From contig MNVP01000053.1 of assembly GCA_001871815.1 (NCBI GenBank), positions 1-24,599 on the forward strand: a stretch of 24,599 bases of DNA, read 5' to 3'. Positions within the stretch are counted from its first letter, which is position 1. Each line of letters opens with the position of its first letter. Position numbers and translations under genes: made by a program. The notes under the pieces were generated by a model. The model had not been told where the DNA came from. It searched no databases and worked only from the letters and a program-made list of their open reading frames with translations. The stretch comes from Candidatus Omnitrophica bacterium CG1_02_40_15 (GTDB taxonomy: Bacteria > Omnitrophota > Gorgyraeia > Gorgyraeales > Gorgyraeaceae). This document shows positions 6,958 to 13,429 of the stretch, piece after piece.

Positions 6958-7630
6958 ATTAATCCAGAGGGGTTTTCAGGAAAATCTGGTTTTAATACCC
7001 GGATGGGCTACGGACTGCCGGATTTTTGACAGATTAGGCTTAAGTTATAATTATCTAGCGCCGGTTAAATTTTCGCCGCTTAATTTTGCAGCAGAGTTAA
7101 AGGCCCGGCTGGATGAATATGCAATAGAAAAAGTTTCGCTCATGGGTTGGTCCATGGGAGGTTTTTTGGCCTGTGATTTTGCCGCTGGCAATCCGGAGAG
7201 GGTGGATGAATTAATTCTTTTGAGCGTAAGAGAGAAATTTGAGCAAGGCTATCTGCGGGAAATAGCTGAAAAGATTGGAAAAAATAAGAGGGCTTGGCTT
7301 TATAAGTTTTATCTCGGGTGTTTCTCTGAAAGCGATTTCGAAGGCAGGAGTTATTTTAAGAAAGAACTGTTAAAGGATTACGTTGACGGGATAGGCTTGG
7401 AAGAACTGGTAAATGGGTTAGGCTATCTCTCAAAGGCAAAGATAGATACCACGGTTTTAGCCAGGATAAAAAAAATAAGAATTTTTCATGGAGAATCTGA
7501 TGCTGTAGCGCCGGTTGAGGAAGCTATAAAGATAAGTTCTTGCTTGTCTCAAGCCGAATTTATTCCTTTGCCCAATCTCGGGCACATCATATTTTTAAAT
7601 AAGCGATTCAAGGCCGCCTTTTATGGATAA
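6944..7630 (+). CDS. bioH: Alpha/beta hydrolase, probable pimeloyl-ACP methyl ester carboxylesterase (BioH-like)
   Basis: Serine hydrolase expected to remove the methyl ester from pimeloyl-ACP methyl ester, releasing pimeloyl-ACP for BioF and undoing the methylation made by BioC. The catalytic triad is visible: Ser70 in the nucleophile elbow GWSMGG, Asp186 in HGESDAVAP and His214 in NLGHIIF. Residues 17-21 (LIPGW) are the usual oxyanion-hole segment. The 228 residues are a little short for the family (BioH is about 256). The position between bioF and bioC is the main reason for the role; a different esterase subfamily doing the same job (for example BioG-like) is possible. It overlaps bioF by 14 bases and bioC by 8. 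Confidence 0.85.
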   Translation: MPEIKLIQRGFQENLVLIPGWATDCRIFDRLGLSYNYLAPVKFSPLNFAAELKARLDEYAIEKVSLMGWSMGGFLACDFAAGNPERVDELILLSVREKFEQGYLREIAEKIGKNKRAWLYKFYLGCFSESDFEGRSYFKKELLKDYVDGIGLEELVNGLGYLSKAKIDTTVLARIKKIRIFHGESDAVAPVEEAIKISSCLSQAEFIPLPNLGHIIFLNKRFKAAFYG

Positions 7631-8387
7631 GAGACTTGTTGCCAGGAATTTTTCAAGATATGCTCATCTGTATGACAGCTATGCCGATATTCAAAGGAAA
7701 ACCGCTGGCAGGCTTTTGGATTGCGTAAAAGGCGGTAATTTTACGAACATACTCGAGCTAGGCTGCGGAACAGGAAATTTTACTCTTAGTCTAAGAGATA
7801 AATTCAGGGATACTCAAATCAAGGCTCTGGATATTTCCAGGAAGATGGTGGAGATAGCTGAAAAGAAACTGCAGGGCGGTAATGTTGAATTTATAGTTAG
7901 CGACGCGGAAGAGATAGCCTGGCCTGAAAAATTTGACCTGGTTATCTCCCATGCCTGTTTCCAATGGCTTACGGATTTAGAAAAGGCATTGGAAAGATGC
8001 CAAGGGATGTTAAAAGAAAATGGGCGTATTGTTTTTTCCGCCTTTGGCCCGCTTACTTTCCAGGAATTAAACGTAACTTTGCAATCCGTCCTGAAAAGCG
8101 CGCCTATTCAGGCGGACTTTTTTTTAAATAAGGAGGATTTGAAATCAGCGCTCGGCAAATATTTCAAAGAAACTCAAATACAGGAAACAAGATATGAGGA
8201 ATATTTTTTAAGCCTGAAGGATTTGTTGTATAAAATAAAATATAGCGGCATCAGGGGTTCCGGCATAGGCAATAAAAAACAGATTGGCCGAAGGATTTTA
8301 GAAGAATTAGAGAAAGATTATTTAAACAGATTCAGCCGAATCAAGGCCACTTATCAGATATTTTTTTGCCAGGGGAGAAAAATATGA
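7623..8387 (+). CDS. bioC: Malonyl-ACP O-methyltransferase
   Basis: SAM-dependent methyltransferase that caps the free carboxyl of malonyl-ACP so that fatty-acid enzymes can elongate it towards pimeloyl-ACP methyl ester. Residues 43-53 (ILELGCGTGNF) are SAM motif I, followed by the acidic motif II (KALDISRKM) and motif III/IV area DLVISHACFQWLTD, typical of BioC. The N-terminal NFSRYAHLYDSYADIQ is the family's opening signature. At 254 residues it is full length. ATG overlaps the stop of the hydrolase gene (ATGGATAA), and its own TGA shares ATGA with bioD, so translation is probably coupled along the operon. Confidence 0.93.
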   Translation: MDKRLVARNFSRYAHLYDSYADIQRKTAGRLLDCVKGGNFTNILELGCGTGNFTLSLRDKFRDTQIKALDISRKMVEIAEKKLQGGNVEFIVSDAEEIAWPEKFDLVISHACFQWLTDLEKALERCQGMLKENGRIVFSAFGPLTFQELNVTLQSVLKSAPIQADFFLNKEDLKSALGKYFKETQIQETRYEEYFLSLKDLLYKIKYSGIRGSGIGNKKQIGRRILEELEKDYLNRFSRIKATYQIFFCQGRKI

Positions 8388-9127
8388 ACCCCGCCCTTTC
8401 TTCAACGATGAGAACTAATATAAAAAAGAGCGGGGTGAACGGCCTATTTGTTACAGGAACAGATACTGGCGTTGGTAAAACAGTTATTACCGGTTGTTTA
8501 GCGAGGTATCTGCTTAATAAAGGGTATGCTGCTATTACTCAAAAATGGGTTCAAAGCGGCTGTAAGGGTAATTTTCCTCCAGATATTGCTGCGCACCTCA
8601 AAGCTATGGCTAGAAATAAAAGTTATGTGAAAGATTATTTGCACTTCGTTTGTCCTTATAAATTAAGATTTCCTGCTTCTCCGCATTTGGCAAGCAGGAT
8701 GGAAAACAAAAGAATCAATCCGCGCAGGATTATCAAAAGTTTCAAAACGCTAGCGCAAAGATTTGATTTTGTCATTGTAGAAGGTACTGGCGGAGTTATG
8801 GTTCCTCTGGACAGGCGTATCTTACTTATAGACCTGGCGCAGGAAGCTGGTTTACCTGTTTTAGTAGTAGCGCAGAATAAGTTAGGAGCTATTAATCATA
8901 CTCTTTTGGCTATTGAAGCGCTGAGGCTGCGAAAGATGGACATATTGGGCATAGTGTTTAATAACCCGCAGAAAGAAGATGCAAGAATTATTAAAGATAA
9001 CCCCCGCATCATAGGAGCGTTAACCAGAGAAAATATTCTTGGAGTTTTGCCCTGGATAGAAGAGCCTGAAAAATTATATGAAAGTTTTGCCCCTATAGCA
9101 AAGAAGATCTGCAAAATTCAGAGGTGA
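8384..9127 (+). CDS. bioD: Dethiobiotin synthetase
   Basis: ATP-dependent carboxylase that closes the ureido ring of 7,8-diaminopelargonic acid with CO2. Residues 25-33 (GTDTGVGKT) are the Walker A motif. Lys54 lies in KWVQSG, at the place of the usual KPVQTG; the Pro-to-Trp change is unusual. EGTGGVMVPL corresponds to the family EGAGG motif. I chose ATG 8384, giving 247 residues, because AGGGGAG at 8371-8377 is 6 bases upstream and the codon overlaps the bioC stop as ATGA; the in-frame TTG at 8366 has no site. The gene stops 2 bases before bioA. Confidence 0.93.
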   Translation: MNPALSSTMRTNIKKSGVNGLFVTGTDTGVGKTVITGCLARYLLNKGYAAITQKWVQSGCKGNFPPDIAAHLKAMARNKSYVKDYLHFVCPYKLRFPASPHLASRMENKRINPRRIIKSFKTLAQRFDFVIVEGTGGVMVPLDRRILLIDLAQEAGLPVLVVAQNKLGAINHTLLAIEALRLRKMDILGIVFNNPQKEDARIIKDNPRIIGALTRENILGVLPWIEEPEKLYESFAPIAKKICKIQR

Positions 9128-9139
9128 CTATGCATCTGA
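9111..9139 (+). repeat. 29-nt near-identical translation start region, bioA copy
   Basis: Positions 9111-9139 match 12050-12078 at 28 of 29 bases. The segment spans the last codons and stop of bioD, the bioA ribosome binding site (GAGGTGACT), the ATG and the codons for His and Leu. In this copy it must also encode the end of BioD. Confidence 0.85.
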
Positions 9140-10503
9140 ATAAATTGATCGAGAAAGATCTGAAATTCATTTGGCATCCTTATACGCAGATGAAGGATTG
9201 TAAGAAAGCGCCGCCTATTTTGATTGAAAAGGCCAGAGGCGTTAAGCTTTATGACGCAAACGGGAATTTTTATTACGATACCATCTCCAGCTGGTGGTGC
9301 AATATCCACGGGCATAATCATCCGAAAATAAAAAAGGCAATTAAAAAGCAGCTGGATTCTCTGGAGCATGTTTTATTTGCAGGCTTTACCCATAAACCGG
9401 CTATTCTTCTGGCTGAGAAACTTATCTCTATTGCGCCTGGAAATTTAACCAGGGTTTTTTTCTCTGATGATGGATCAACGGCAGTGGAAGCCGCGCTTAA
9501 GATGTCTTTCCAGTATTGGCAGAATAAGGGAGTGAATAAAAAAACTAAGTTTGTATCTTTAAACAGCGGTTATCACGGCGATACTATCGGGACAATGAGC
9601 GTGAGCGGAGTGGACCTTTTCAATAAAGTGTTCTCGCCGTTATTTTTTCCTTCTTTCAAGGCCCCTTCCCCAAATTGCTACCGCTGTCCTGTAGATAAAA
9701 ACAGATTGTCCTGTAATATCGATTGTATCAATCCTCTGGAAAAAATATTGGAAGAAAGATCCAAAGAAATAGCTGCTATTATCCTGGAACCTTTAGTCAT
9801 GTGCGCAGGCGGAATGATTATCTATCCCAAAGAATATCTTGCAAAGGCCGCGGGTTTAGCCAGGAAATTCAATGCGCATTTAATCCTTGATGAAGTAGCT
9901 ACTGGATTTGGGCGTACGGGAAAGATGTTCGCCTGTGAGTATGTAGAAAATCTCTTGCCAGATTTTCTTTGTCTTTCCAAGGGTATTACCGCAGGCTATT
10001 TGCCCCTTGGCGCAACCCTGACCACGGATAAGATATATCAGGCGTTCTACGCGGATTACAAAGAAAAGAAGACTTTTTTTCATGGGCACACTTTTACCGC
10101 AAATCCGCTTGCCTGCGCAGCAGCCTTGGCAAGTTTAGAGATATTTGAAGAGGAAAACGTTTTGGAGAGGGTAAGAAAAATACTGTCCTTTTTTCATAAA
10201 ACCATAGAGGGATTTAAAGGCTTGCCTTTGGTAGGAGATGTAAGATATCTTGGCCTTATAGCTGCACTGGAATTAGTAAAAGATAAAAAGACAAAACATG
10301 GTTTTAGTTTCGAAGAAAGAATAGGTTTTGAAATATTCCGGAAAGGATTAAAGAGGAATTTACTGTTAAGGCCGCTAGGAAGCATAGTTTATTTTTTTCT
10401 GCCGCTGTGTATAAAAAAGAAAGAACTCTGTGATATCCTTAGCCGCGCCTATTCATTAATTGGGTCTTTTTCAAGTTTTACTAATTTCAAACGGAGAAGA
10501 TAA
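9130..10503 (+). CDS. bioA: Adenosylmethionine-8-amino-7-oxononanoate aminotransferase
   Basis: PLP aminotransferase (class III) that uses SAM as amino donor to make 7,8-diaminopelargonic acid. Motifs seen, numbered from ATG 9130: SSWWCNIHGHNHP (about 54-66), DDGSTAVEAALKM (113-125), GYHGDTIGTMSV (147-158), DEVATGFGRTG (254-264) and the PLP lysine Lys284 in CLSKGITAGYLPLG. Cys183, 186, 195 and 199 form a C-x2-C-x8-C-x3-C insert that could bind a metal; similar Cys-rich inserts occur in other bacterial BioA. ATG 9130 is preceded by GAGGTGA with good spacing; the GTG at 9124 lies inside that site. The site, start and first codons almost repeat at thiH. Confidence 0.95.
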   Translation: MHLNKLIEKDLKFIWHPYTQMKDCKKAPPILIEKARGVKLYDANGNFYYDTISSWWCNIHGHNHPKIKKAIKKQLDSLEHVLFAGFTHKPAILLAEKLISIAPGNLTRVFFSDDGSTAVEAALKMSFQYWQNKGVNKKTKFVSLNSGYHGDTIGTMSVSGVDLFNKVFSPLFFPSFKAPSPNCYRCPVDKNRLSCNIDCINPLEKILEERSKEIAAIILEPLVMCAGGMIIYPKEYLAKAAGLARKFNAHLILDEVATGFGRTGKMFACEYVENLLPDFLCLSKGITAGYLPLGATLTTDKIYQAFYADYKEKKTFFHGHTFTANPLACAAALASLEIFEEENVLERVRKILSFFHKTIEGFKGLPLVGDVRYLGLIAALELVKDKKTKHGFSFEERIGFEIFRKGLKRNLLLRPLGSIVYFFLPLCIKKKELCDILSRAYSLIGSFSSFTNFKRRR

Positions 10504-10504
10504 A

Positions 10505-11167
10505 GTGTTGAAGATTGACGATTATAGTTTATACTTGGTAATAAGCGAAGAGTATGGTTTGGGCAGGGGCGCCGTGGAAATAGCAAAACTTGCTATCTCT
10601 GGCGGAGTTGACATTATACAGATGCGAGAAAAGAATAAGGATAGAGATGAGCTGGTGAAACTCGCCTGTGAGCTTTCAAGCCTTTGCAAAAAAAAGCGCG
10701 TTATATTCATAGTAAATGACAATCCGCTCATAGCAAGAGAAAGCGATGCTAGCGGTGTACACCTGGGACAGGAAGATATGCTAAAATATAGTATATCTGA
10801 AACAAGGAAGATTCTTGGAAAGGGTAAAATAATAGGCGTGTCTACGCATTCTTTAGCAGAACTAAAGAATGCAGGCGAAGAAGATATTGATTATATAGCG
10901 TATGGCCCAATTTTTCCTACAAAGACAAAGGATTATTTTCTTGGTACTAAGGACATAAAAGAAGTTTTAAGGATTGCTAAAAAGCCGGTATTTTTTATAG
11001 GCGGTATTGATTTATCTAATCTGGATGAAATCTTAGAACAAGGCGTAAAAAACATAGCTGTGATTAGGAGTATAATACAGGCAGAAGATATAATAGTTAT
11101 GGCCAGAAACTTTAAAGATAGGCTCGAAAGAGAAAAAAGGGGTCCCTCGCAGCCCTATGAAAAATAA
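10505..11167 (+). CDS. thiE: Thiamine-phosphate synthase
   Basis: Joins hydroxymethylpyrimidine diphosphate to thiazole phosphate to give thiamine phosphate. It is a TIM-barrel protein of 220 residues with family motifs in order: IIQMREK (phosphate and pyrophosphate binding), FIVNDNPLIA, GVHLGQED, IAYGPIFPTKTKD and FIGGI. I chose GTG 10505, where GGAG lies 8 bases upstream; the start is 1 base after the bioA stop, so it belongs to the same transcript. The last eight residues (GPSQPYEK) and the stop are encoded by a palindromic element (11141-11204) and are not part of the conserved fold. ThiE beside BioA is not the standard gene order. Confidence 0.93.
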   Translation: MLKIDDYSLYLVISEEYGLGRGAVEIAKLAISGGVDIIQMREKNKDRDELVKLACELSSLCKKKRVIFIVNDNPLIARESDASGVHLGQEDMLKYSISETRKILGKGKIIGVSTHSLAELKNAGEEDIDYIAYGPIFPTKTKDYFLGTKDIKEVLRIAKKPVFFIGGIDLSNLDEILEQGVKNIAVIRSIIQAEDIIVMARNFKDRLEREKRGPSQPYEK

Positions 11168-11204
11168 TAGCTGCTCGGGATCAAATTTTACTTCGTAAAA
11201 TTTG
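11141..11204 (+). repeat. Two-hairpin leader element upstream of thiG (copy 1)
   Basis: Stem 1: GGTCCC (11141-11146) pairs with GGGATC (11177-11182), allowing one G-U. A TC/TC internal loop follows, then GCAGC (11149-11153) with GCTGC (11170-11174). Stem 2: CAAATTTTAC (11182-11191) with GTAAAATTTG (11195-11204) around a TTC loop. The ribosome binding site GGAGGA follows at once at 11205. A second copy at 18428-18495 keeps the architecture with paired changes. The element also carries the last codons and stop of thiE. Confidence 0.8.
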
Positions 11205-11215
11205 GGAGGATAAAA

Positions 11216-11992
11216 GTGGAAGATCTATTGAGTATAGGCGGCAGATTAATAAATAACAGGTTGTTTATCGGAACTGGTAAATTTTCCAGCTATTCGCTTA
11301 TGAGGGATGTTCTGGGTTGTGTCCAGCCAGATATCGTTACCGTAGCGCTAAGGCGGGTTGATATCGGATCTAAACAAGACAATATTTTAAATTATATGCC
11401 AAAGACTTGCATAGTTATGCCAAATACTTCTGGCGCAAGAAACGCTGATGAAGCTGTGCGTATTGCAAGGCTTGCAAAGGCAAGCGGAGCTGGCAACTGG
11501 ATAAAGATAGAAGTTATACAGGATAACAAATATTTGCTTCCAGATAATATTGAGACGCTCAAAGCTACGGAGATCCTTGTAAAAGAAGGTTTTGTGGCGC
11601 TTCCGTATATGAGCCCGGACTTATCGATGGCGAAAAGGCTTGTTAATGCAGGCGCTGCCGCTATTATGCCGCTGGGATCCCCCATAGGAAGCAATAGAGG
11701 CATTAAGACTAGAGAGCTTGTTGATATAATTGTACGCGAGATAAAGATTCCTGTCATAGTGGATGCAGGTTTAGGCAGGCCTTCTGAAGCTTGTGAATGC
11801 ATGGAAATGGGATGCGCTGCAGTGCTTGTTAATACTGCTATCGCTATAGCCAATGATCCAGCCAATATGGCAAAGGCATTTAAGGAGGCGGTTATTGCAG
11901 GGAGGCGCGCATATCTCGCAGGCCTTGCTTCCACTAGAATTTGCGCAACAGCGTCTTCGCCCCTTACGGGATTTTTAAGAAGAGAAAATTAA
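11216..11992 (+). CDS. thiG: Thiazole synthase
   Basis: TIM-barrel enzyme that builds thiazole phosphate from 1-deoxyxylulose 5-phosphate, dehydroglycine and sulfur delivered on ThiS thiocarboxylate. Lys97 in GNWIKIEVI is the Schiff-base lysine. Other family segments are the N-terminal RLFIGTGKF, TVALRRVD, MPNTSG, the phosphate-binding IMPLGSPIGSNRGI, DAGLGRPSEA and VLVNTAIA. At 258 residues it is full length. GTG 11216 follows GGAGGA by 5 bases. ThiS and ThiF, its sulfur-carrier partners, are not encoded in this window. The leader hairpin element at 11141-11204 ends directly at its ribosome binding site. Confidence 0.96.
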   Translation: MEDLLSIGGRLINNRLFIGTGKFSSYSLMRDVLGCVQPDIVTVALRRVDIGSKQDNILNYMPKTCIVMPNTSGARNADEAVRIARLAKASGAGNWIKIEVIQDNKYLLPDNIETLKATEILVKEGFVALPYMSPDLSMAKRLVNAGAAAIMPLGSPIGSNRGIKTRELVDIIVREIKIPVIVDAGLGRPSEACECMEMGCAAVLVNTAIAIANDPANMAKAFKEAVIAGRRAYLAGLASTRICATASSPLTGFLRREN

Positions 11993-12002
11993 TTCCTTAG
12001 CC

Positions 12003-12057
12003 AATTTTGCTAACTTTACAATTCGTGCCAGGCACCATTTGTAAAGTTAGCAAAATT
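12003..12057. repeat. 19-bp perfect palindrome with nested hairpin, between thiG and thiH
   Basis: AATTTTGCTAACTTTACAA (12003-12021) pairs perfectly with 12039-12057. The 17-nt loop contains a second hairpin, GTGCC-A-GGCAC (12025-12035). It fills almost the whole 76-bp gap between the genes and ends 4 bases before the thiH ribosome binding site. No T-run follows, so it does not look like a terminator. It resembles REP-like dispersed palindromes. Confidence 0.8.
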
Positions 12058-12078
12058 CAAAGGTGACTATGCATCTGA
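12050..12078 (+). repeat. 29-nt near-identical translation start region, thiH copy
   Basis: Matches 9111-9139 at 28 of 29 bases; the single difference is A at 12060 for G at 9121. It starts in the 3' arm of the intergenic palindrome and runs through the ribosome binding site, ATG and codons for His and Leu of thiH. The two proteins are unrelated after this point. Confidence 0.85.
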
Positions 12079-13187
12079 GCTATTACGATATTTATCTAAA
12101 ATATAAAGACTTTGATTTTGAAAAAATATTTCATAATATTTTGCCTCAGGATATAGAGATAGCAATCGATGCAGAGAGACTGGATGTTAACCAGTTTTTA
12201 GCGCTTCTTTCTCCGGCTGCAGAAAATTATCTGGAGGATATGGCGCAGAAGGCGCATGGCTTAACATTAAGGCATTTCGGCAGGACTATCCAGCTTTATA
12301 CTCCGATGTATTTGTCCAATTACTGCGAAAACGAGTGCGCCTATTGCGGATTCAATTCCAGAAATGATGTTGCAAGAAAAAAACTAAGCCTGAAAGAAGT
12401 GGAAAAGGAAGCTGGATTTATTTCATCAACAGGGCTCAGGCATATTTTAATTCTTACAGGAGAGTCTCGGGAAAAGAGCTCGCTAGAATACATCAAAGAC
12501 TGCGTCAGGATATTAAAAAGATATTTCAGCTCAATATCTGTAGAGATATATGCACTTACAGAAAGAGAATATGCCCAGATAGCTGCCGAAGGCGTAGACG
12601 GGTTGGCCTTGTATCAGGAAACATATGATGAGATAATTTATGACATGGTGCACAAGCGAGGGCCTAAAAAAGATTATCTATTCCGGCTTGATGCTCCGGA
12701 AAGAGCTGCAAAAAATGGCATCAGGAATGTTAATATAGGGGTTTTATTGGGGCTGAATGACTGGCGAAAAGAGATTTTTTTTATGGGGCTTCACGCGAAA
12801 TACCTTCAGGATAAATTTTATGATGTGGAAATAGGTTCATCAATACCAAGGCTCAGGCCCCATGCTGGAGATTTTAAGATACCGAGCTATATCAGCGACA
12901 AGAATATAGCGCAGATAGTTACTGCTTTAAGAATTTTTCTGCCGCAGCTTGGGATTGCCATATCGACGCGGGAAAATCCTAAGCTTAGAGAAGACCTGCT
13001 GCCGCTTGGCATTACCCGTATGTCAGCCGGTTCCTCTACCAGGGTAGGCGGCCACACTATAGAATTTTATGAAGGATCAAATCCGCCTCAATTTGAAATT
13101 TTAGATACAAGAAATGTGGAAGAGATCAAGGCAATGTTAGCAGCCAAAGGATACCAGCCTGTTCTAAAAGATTGGATGCAGATATAA
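12069..13187 (+). CDS. thiH: 2-iminoacetate synthase (tyrosine lyase)
   Basis: Radical-SAM enzyme that cleaves tyrosine to dehydroglycine (2-iminoacetate) and p-cresol; dehydroglycine is a substrate of ThiG. This is the oxygen-sensitive alternative to ThiO and fits an anaerobe. Cys86, Cys90 and Cys93 (NYCENECAYCGF) bind the 4Fe-4S cluster. Family features include LTGESREKSSLEYI, ALYQETYDEIIYDMVHKRGPKKDY, given in parts as LYQETYDE and HKRGPKKDY, and the C-terminal RMSAGSSTRVGGH. At 372 residues it is full length. ATG 12069 is preceded by AGGTGA. It appears to be the last gene of the bio-thi unit, because a strong new promoter lies 45 bases downstream. Confidence 0.96.
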   Translation: MHLSYYDIYLKYKDFDFEKIFHNILPQDIEIAIDAERLDVNQFLALLSPAAENYLEDMAQKAHGLTLRHFGRTIQLYTPMYLSNYCENECAYCGFNSRNDVARKKLSLKEVEKEAGFISSTGLRHILILTGESREKSSLEYIKDCVRILKRYFSSISVEIYALTEREYAQIAAEGVDGLALYQETYDEIIYDMVHKRGPKKDYLFRLDAPERAAKNGIRNVNIGVLLGLNDWRKEIFFMGLHAKYLQDKFYDVEIGSSIPRLRPHAGDFKIPSYISDKNIAQIVTALRIFLPQLGIAISTRENPKLREDLLPLGITRMSAGSSTRVGGHTIEFYEGSNPPQFEILDTRNVEEIKAMLAAKGYQPVLKDWMQI

Positions 13188-13231
13188 TTGGCAGATTTTG
13201 CTTGCGCCGCAAAAGTTAGGAGAAGTTTGCG

Positions 13232-13260
13232 TTGACAGATGTAAATAAAAAGGTTATAAT
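13232..13260 (+). promoter_or_regulatory. Perfect consensus sigma-70-type promoter
   Basis: TTGACA at 13232-13237 and TATAAT at 13255-13260 match the consensus exactly and are 17 bases apart. Transcription would start near 13267, only a few bases before the ribosome binding site AGGAGG at 13271. It is the strongest promoter-like sequence I see in the window and drives the small zinc-finger gene and probably the helicase. Confidence 0.85.
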
Positions 13261-13280
13261 AAAAAAACTTAGGAGGGGTT

Positions 13281-13427
13281 ATTAAAAAAGTAAGGACTTC
13301 CAACAAGGGTAGAAAGTGCAAATATCTGCATTGTAAGCATATCTTAAGCATCTACAATCATGAAGACTACTGCCATGTCCATCTTGGACAATTATTGCAA
13401 GAACACGCTTTTAAAGACGCTAGATAG
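13281..13427 (+). CDS. Small Cys/His zinc-finger-like protein with a predicted AUU start
   Basis: A 48-residue product, with likely zinc ligands Cys13, Cys18, Cys31 and His34 (C-x4-C-x12-C-x2-H). The core segment CKHILSIYNHEDYC resembles treble-clef zinc fingers found at the N-terminus of some bacterial regulators. The N-terminus is basic (KKVRTSNKGRK). Upstream in frame there is a stop at 13260, and no ATG, GTG or TTG follows before the zinc finger, so ATT 13281 is the only plausible start. AGGAGG ends 4 bases before it, and a consensus promoter lies upstream. The gene ends 2 bases before the helicase ATG, suggesting coupled translation. I do not recognise a named family; a nucleic-acid-binding role is inference. 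Confidence 0.7.
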   Translation: MKKVRTSNKGRKCKYLHCKHILSIYNHEDYCHVHLGQLLQEHAFKDAR

Positions 13428-13429
13428 CC

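Noticed and set aside
11141..11215. TPP riboswitch upstream of thiG
   Set aside because: The conserved CUGAGA and the downstream pyrophosphate-binding helix sequence of the THI element are not present, and a near-identical element precedes tolQ, which has no link to thiamine.
11392..11934. 180-residue minus-strand open frame inside thiG
   Set aside because: It lies wholly within a well-conserved gene, is low in complexity (Ala, Ser, Ile rich) and matches no family; it is a shadow frame.
13196..13214. Terminator after thiH (TTTTGC-ttgcgcc-GCAAAA)
   Set aside because: The stem is only 6 bp and weak, and no T-run follows; a terminator is expected before the new promoter but this is not convincing.
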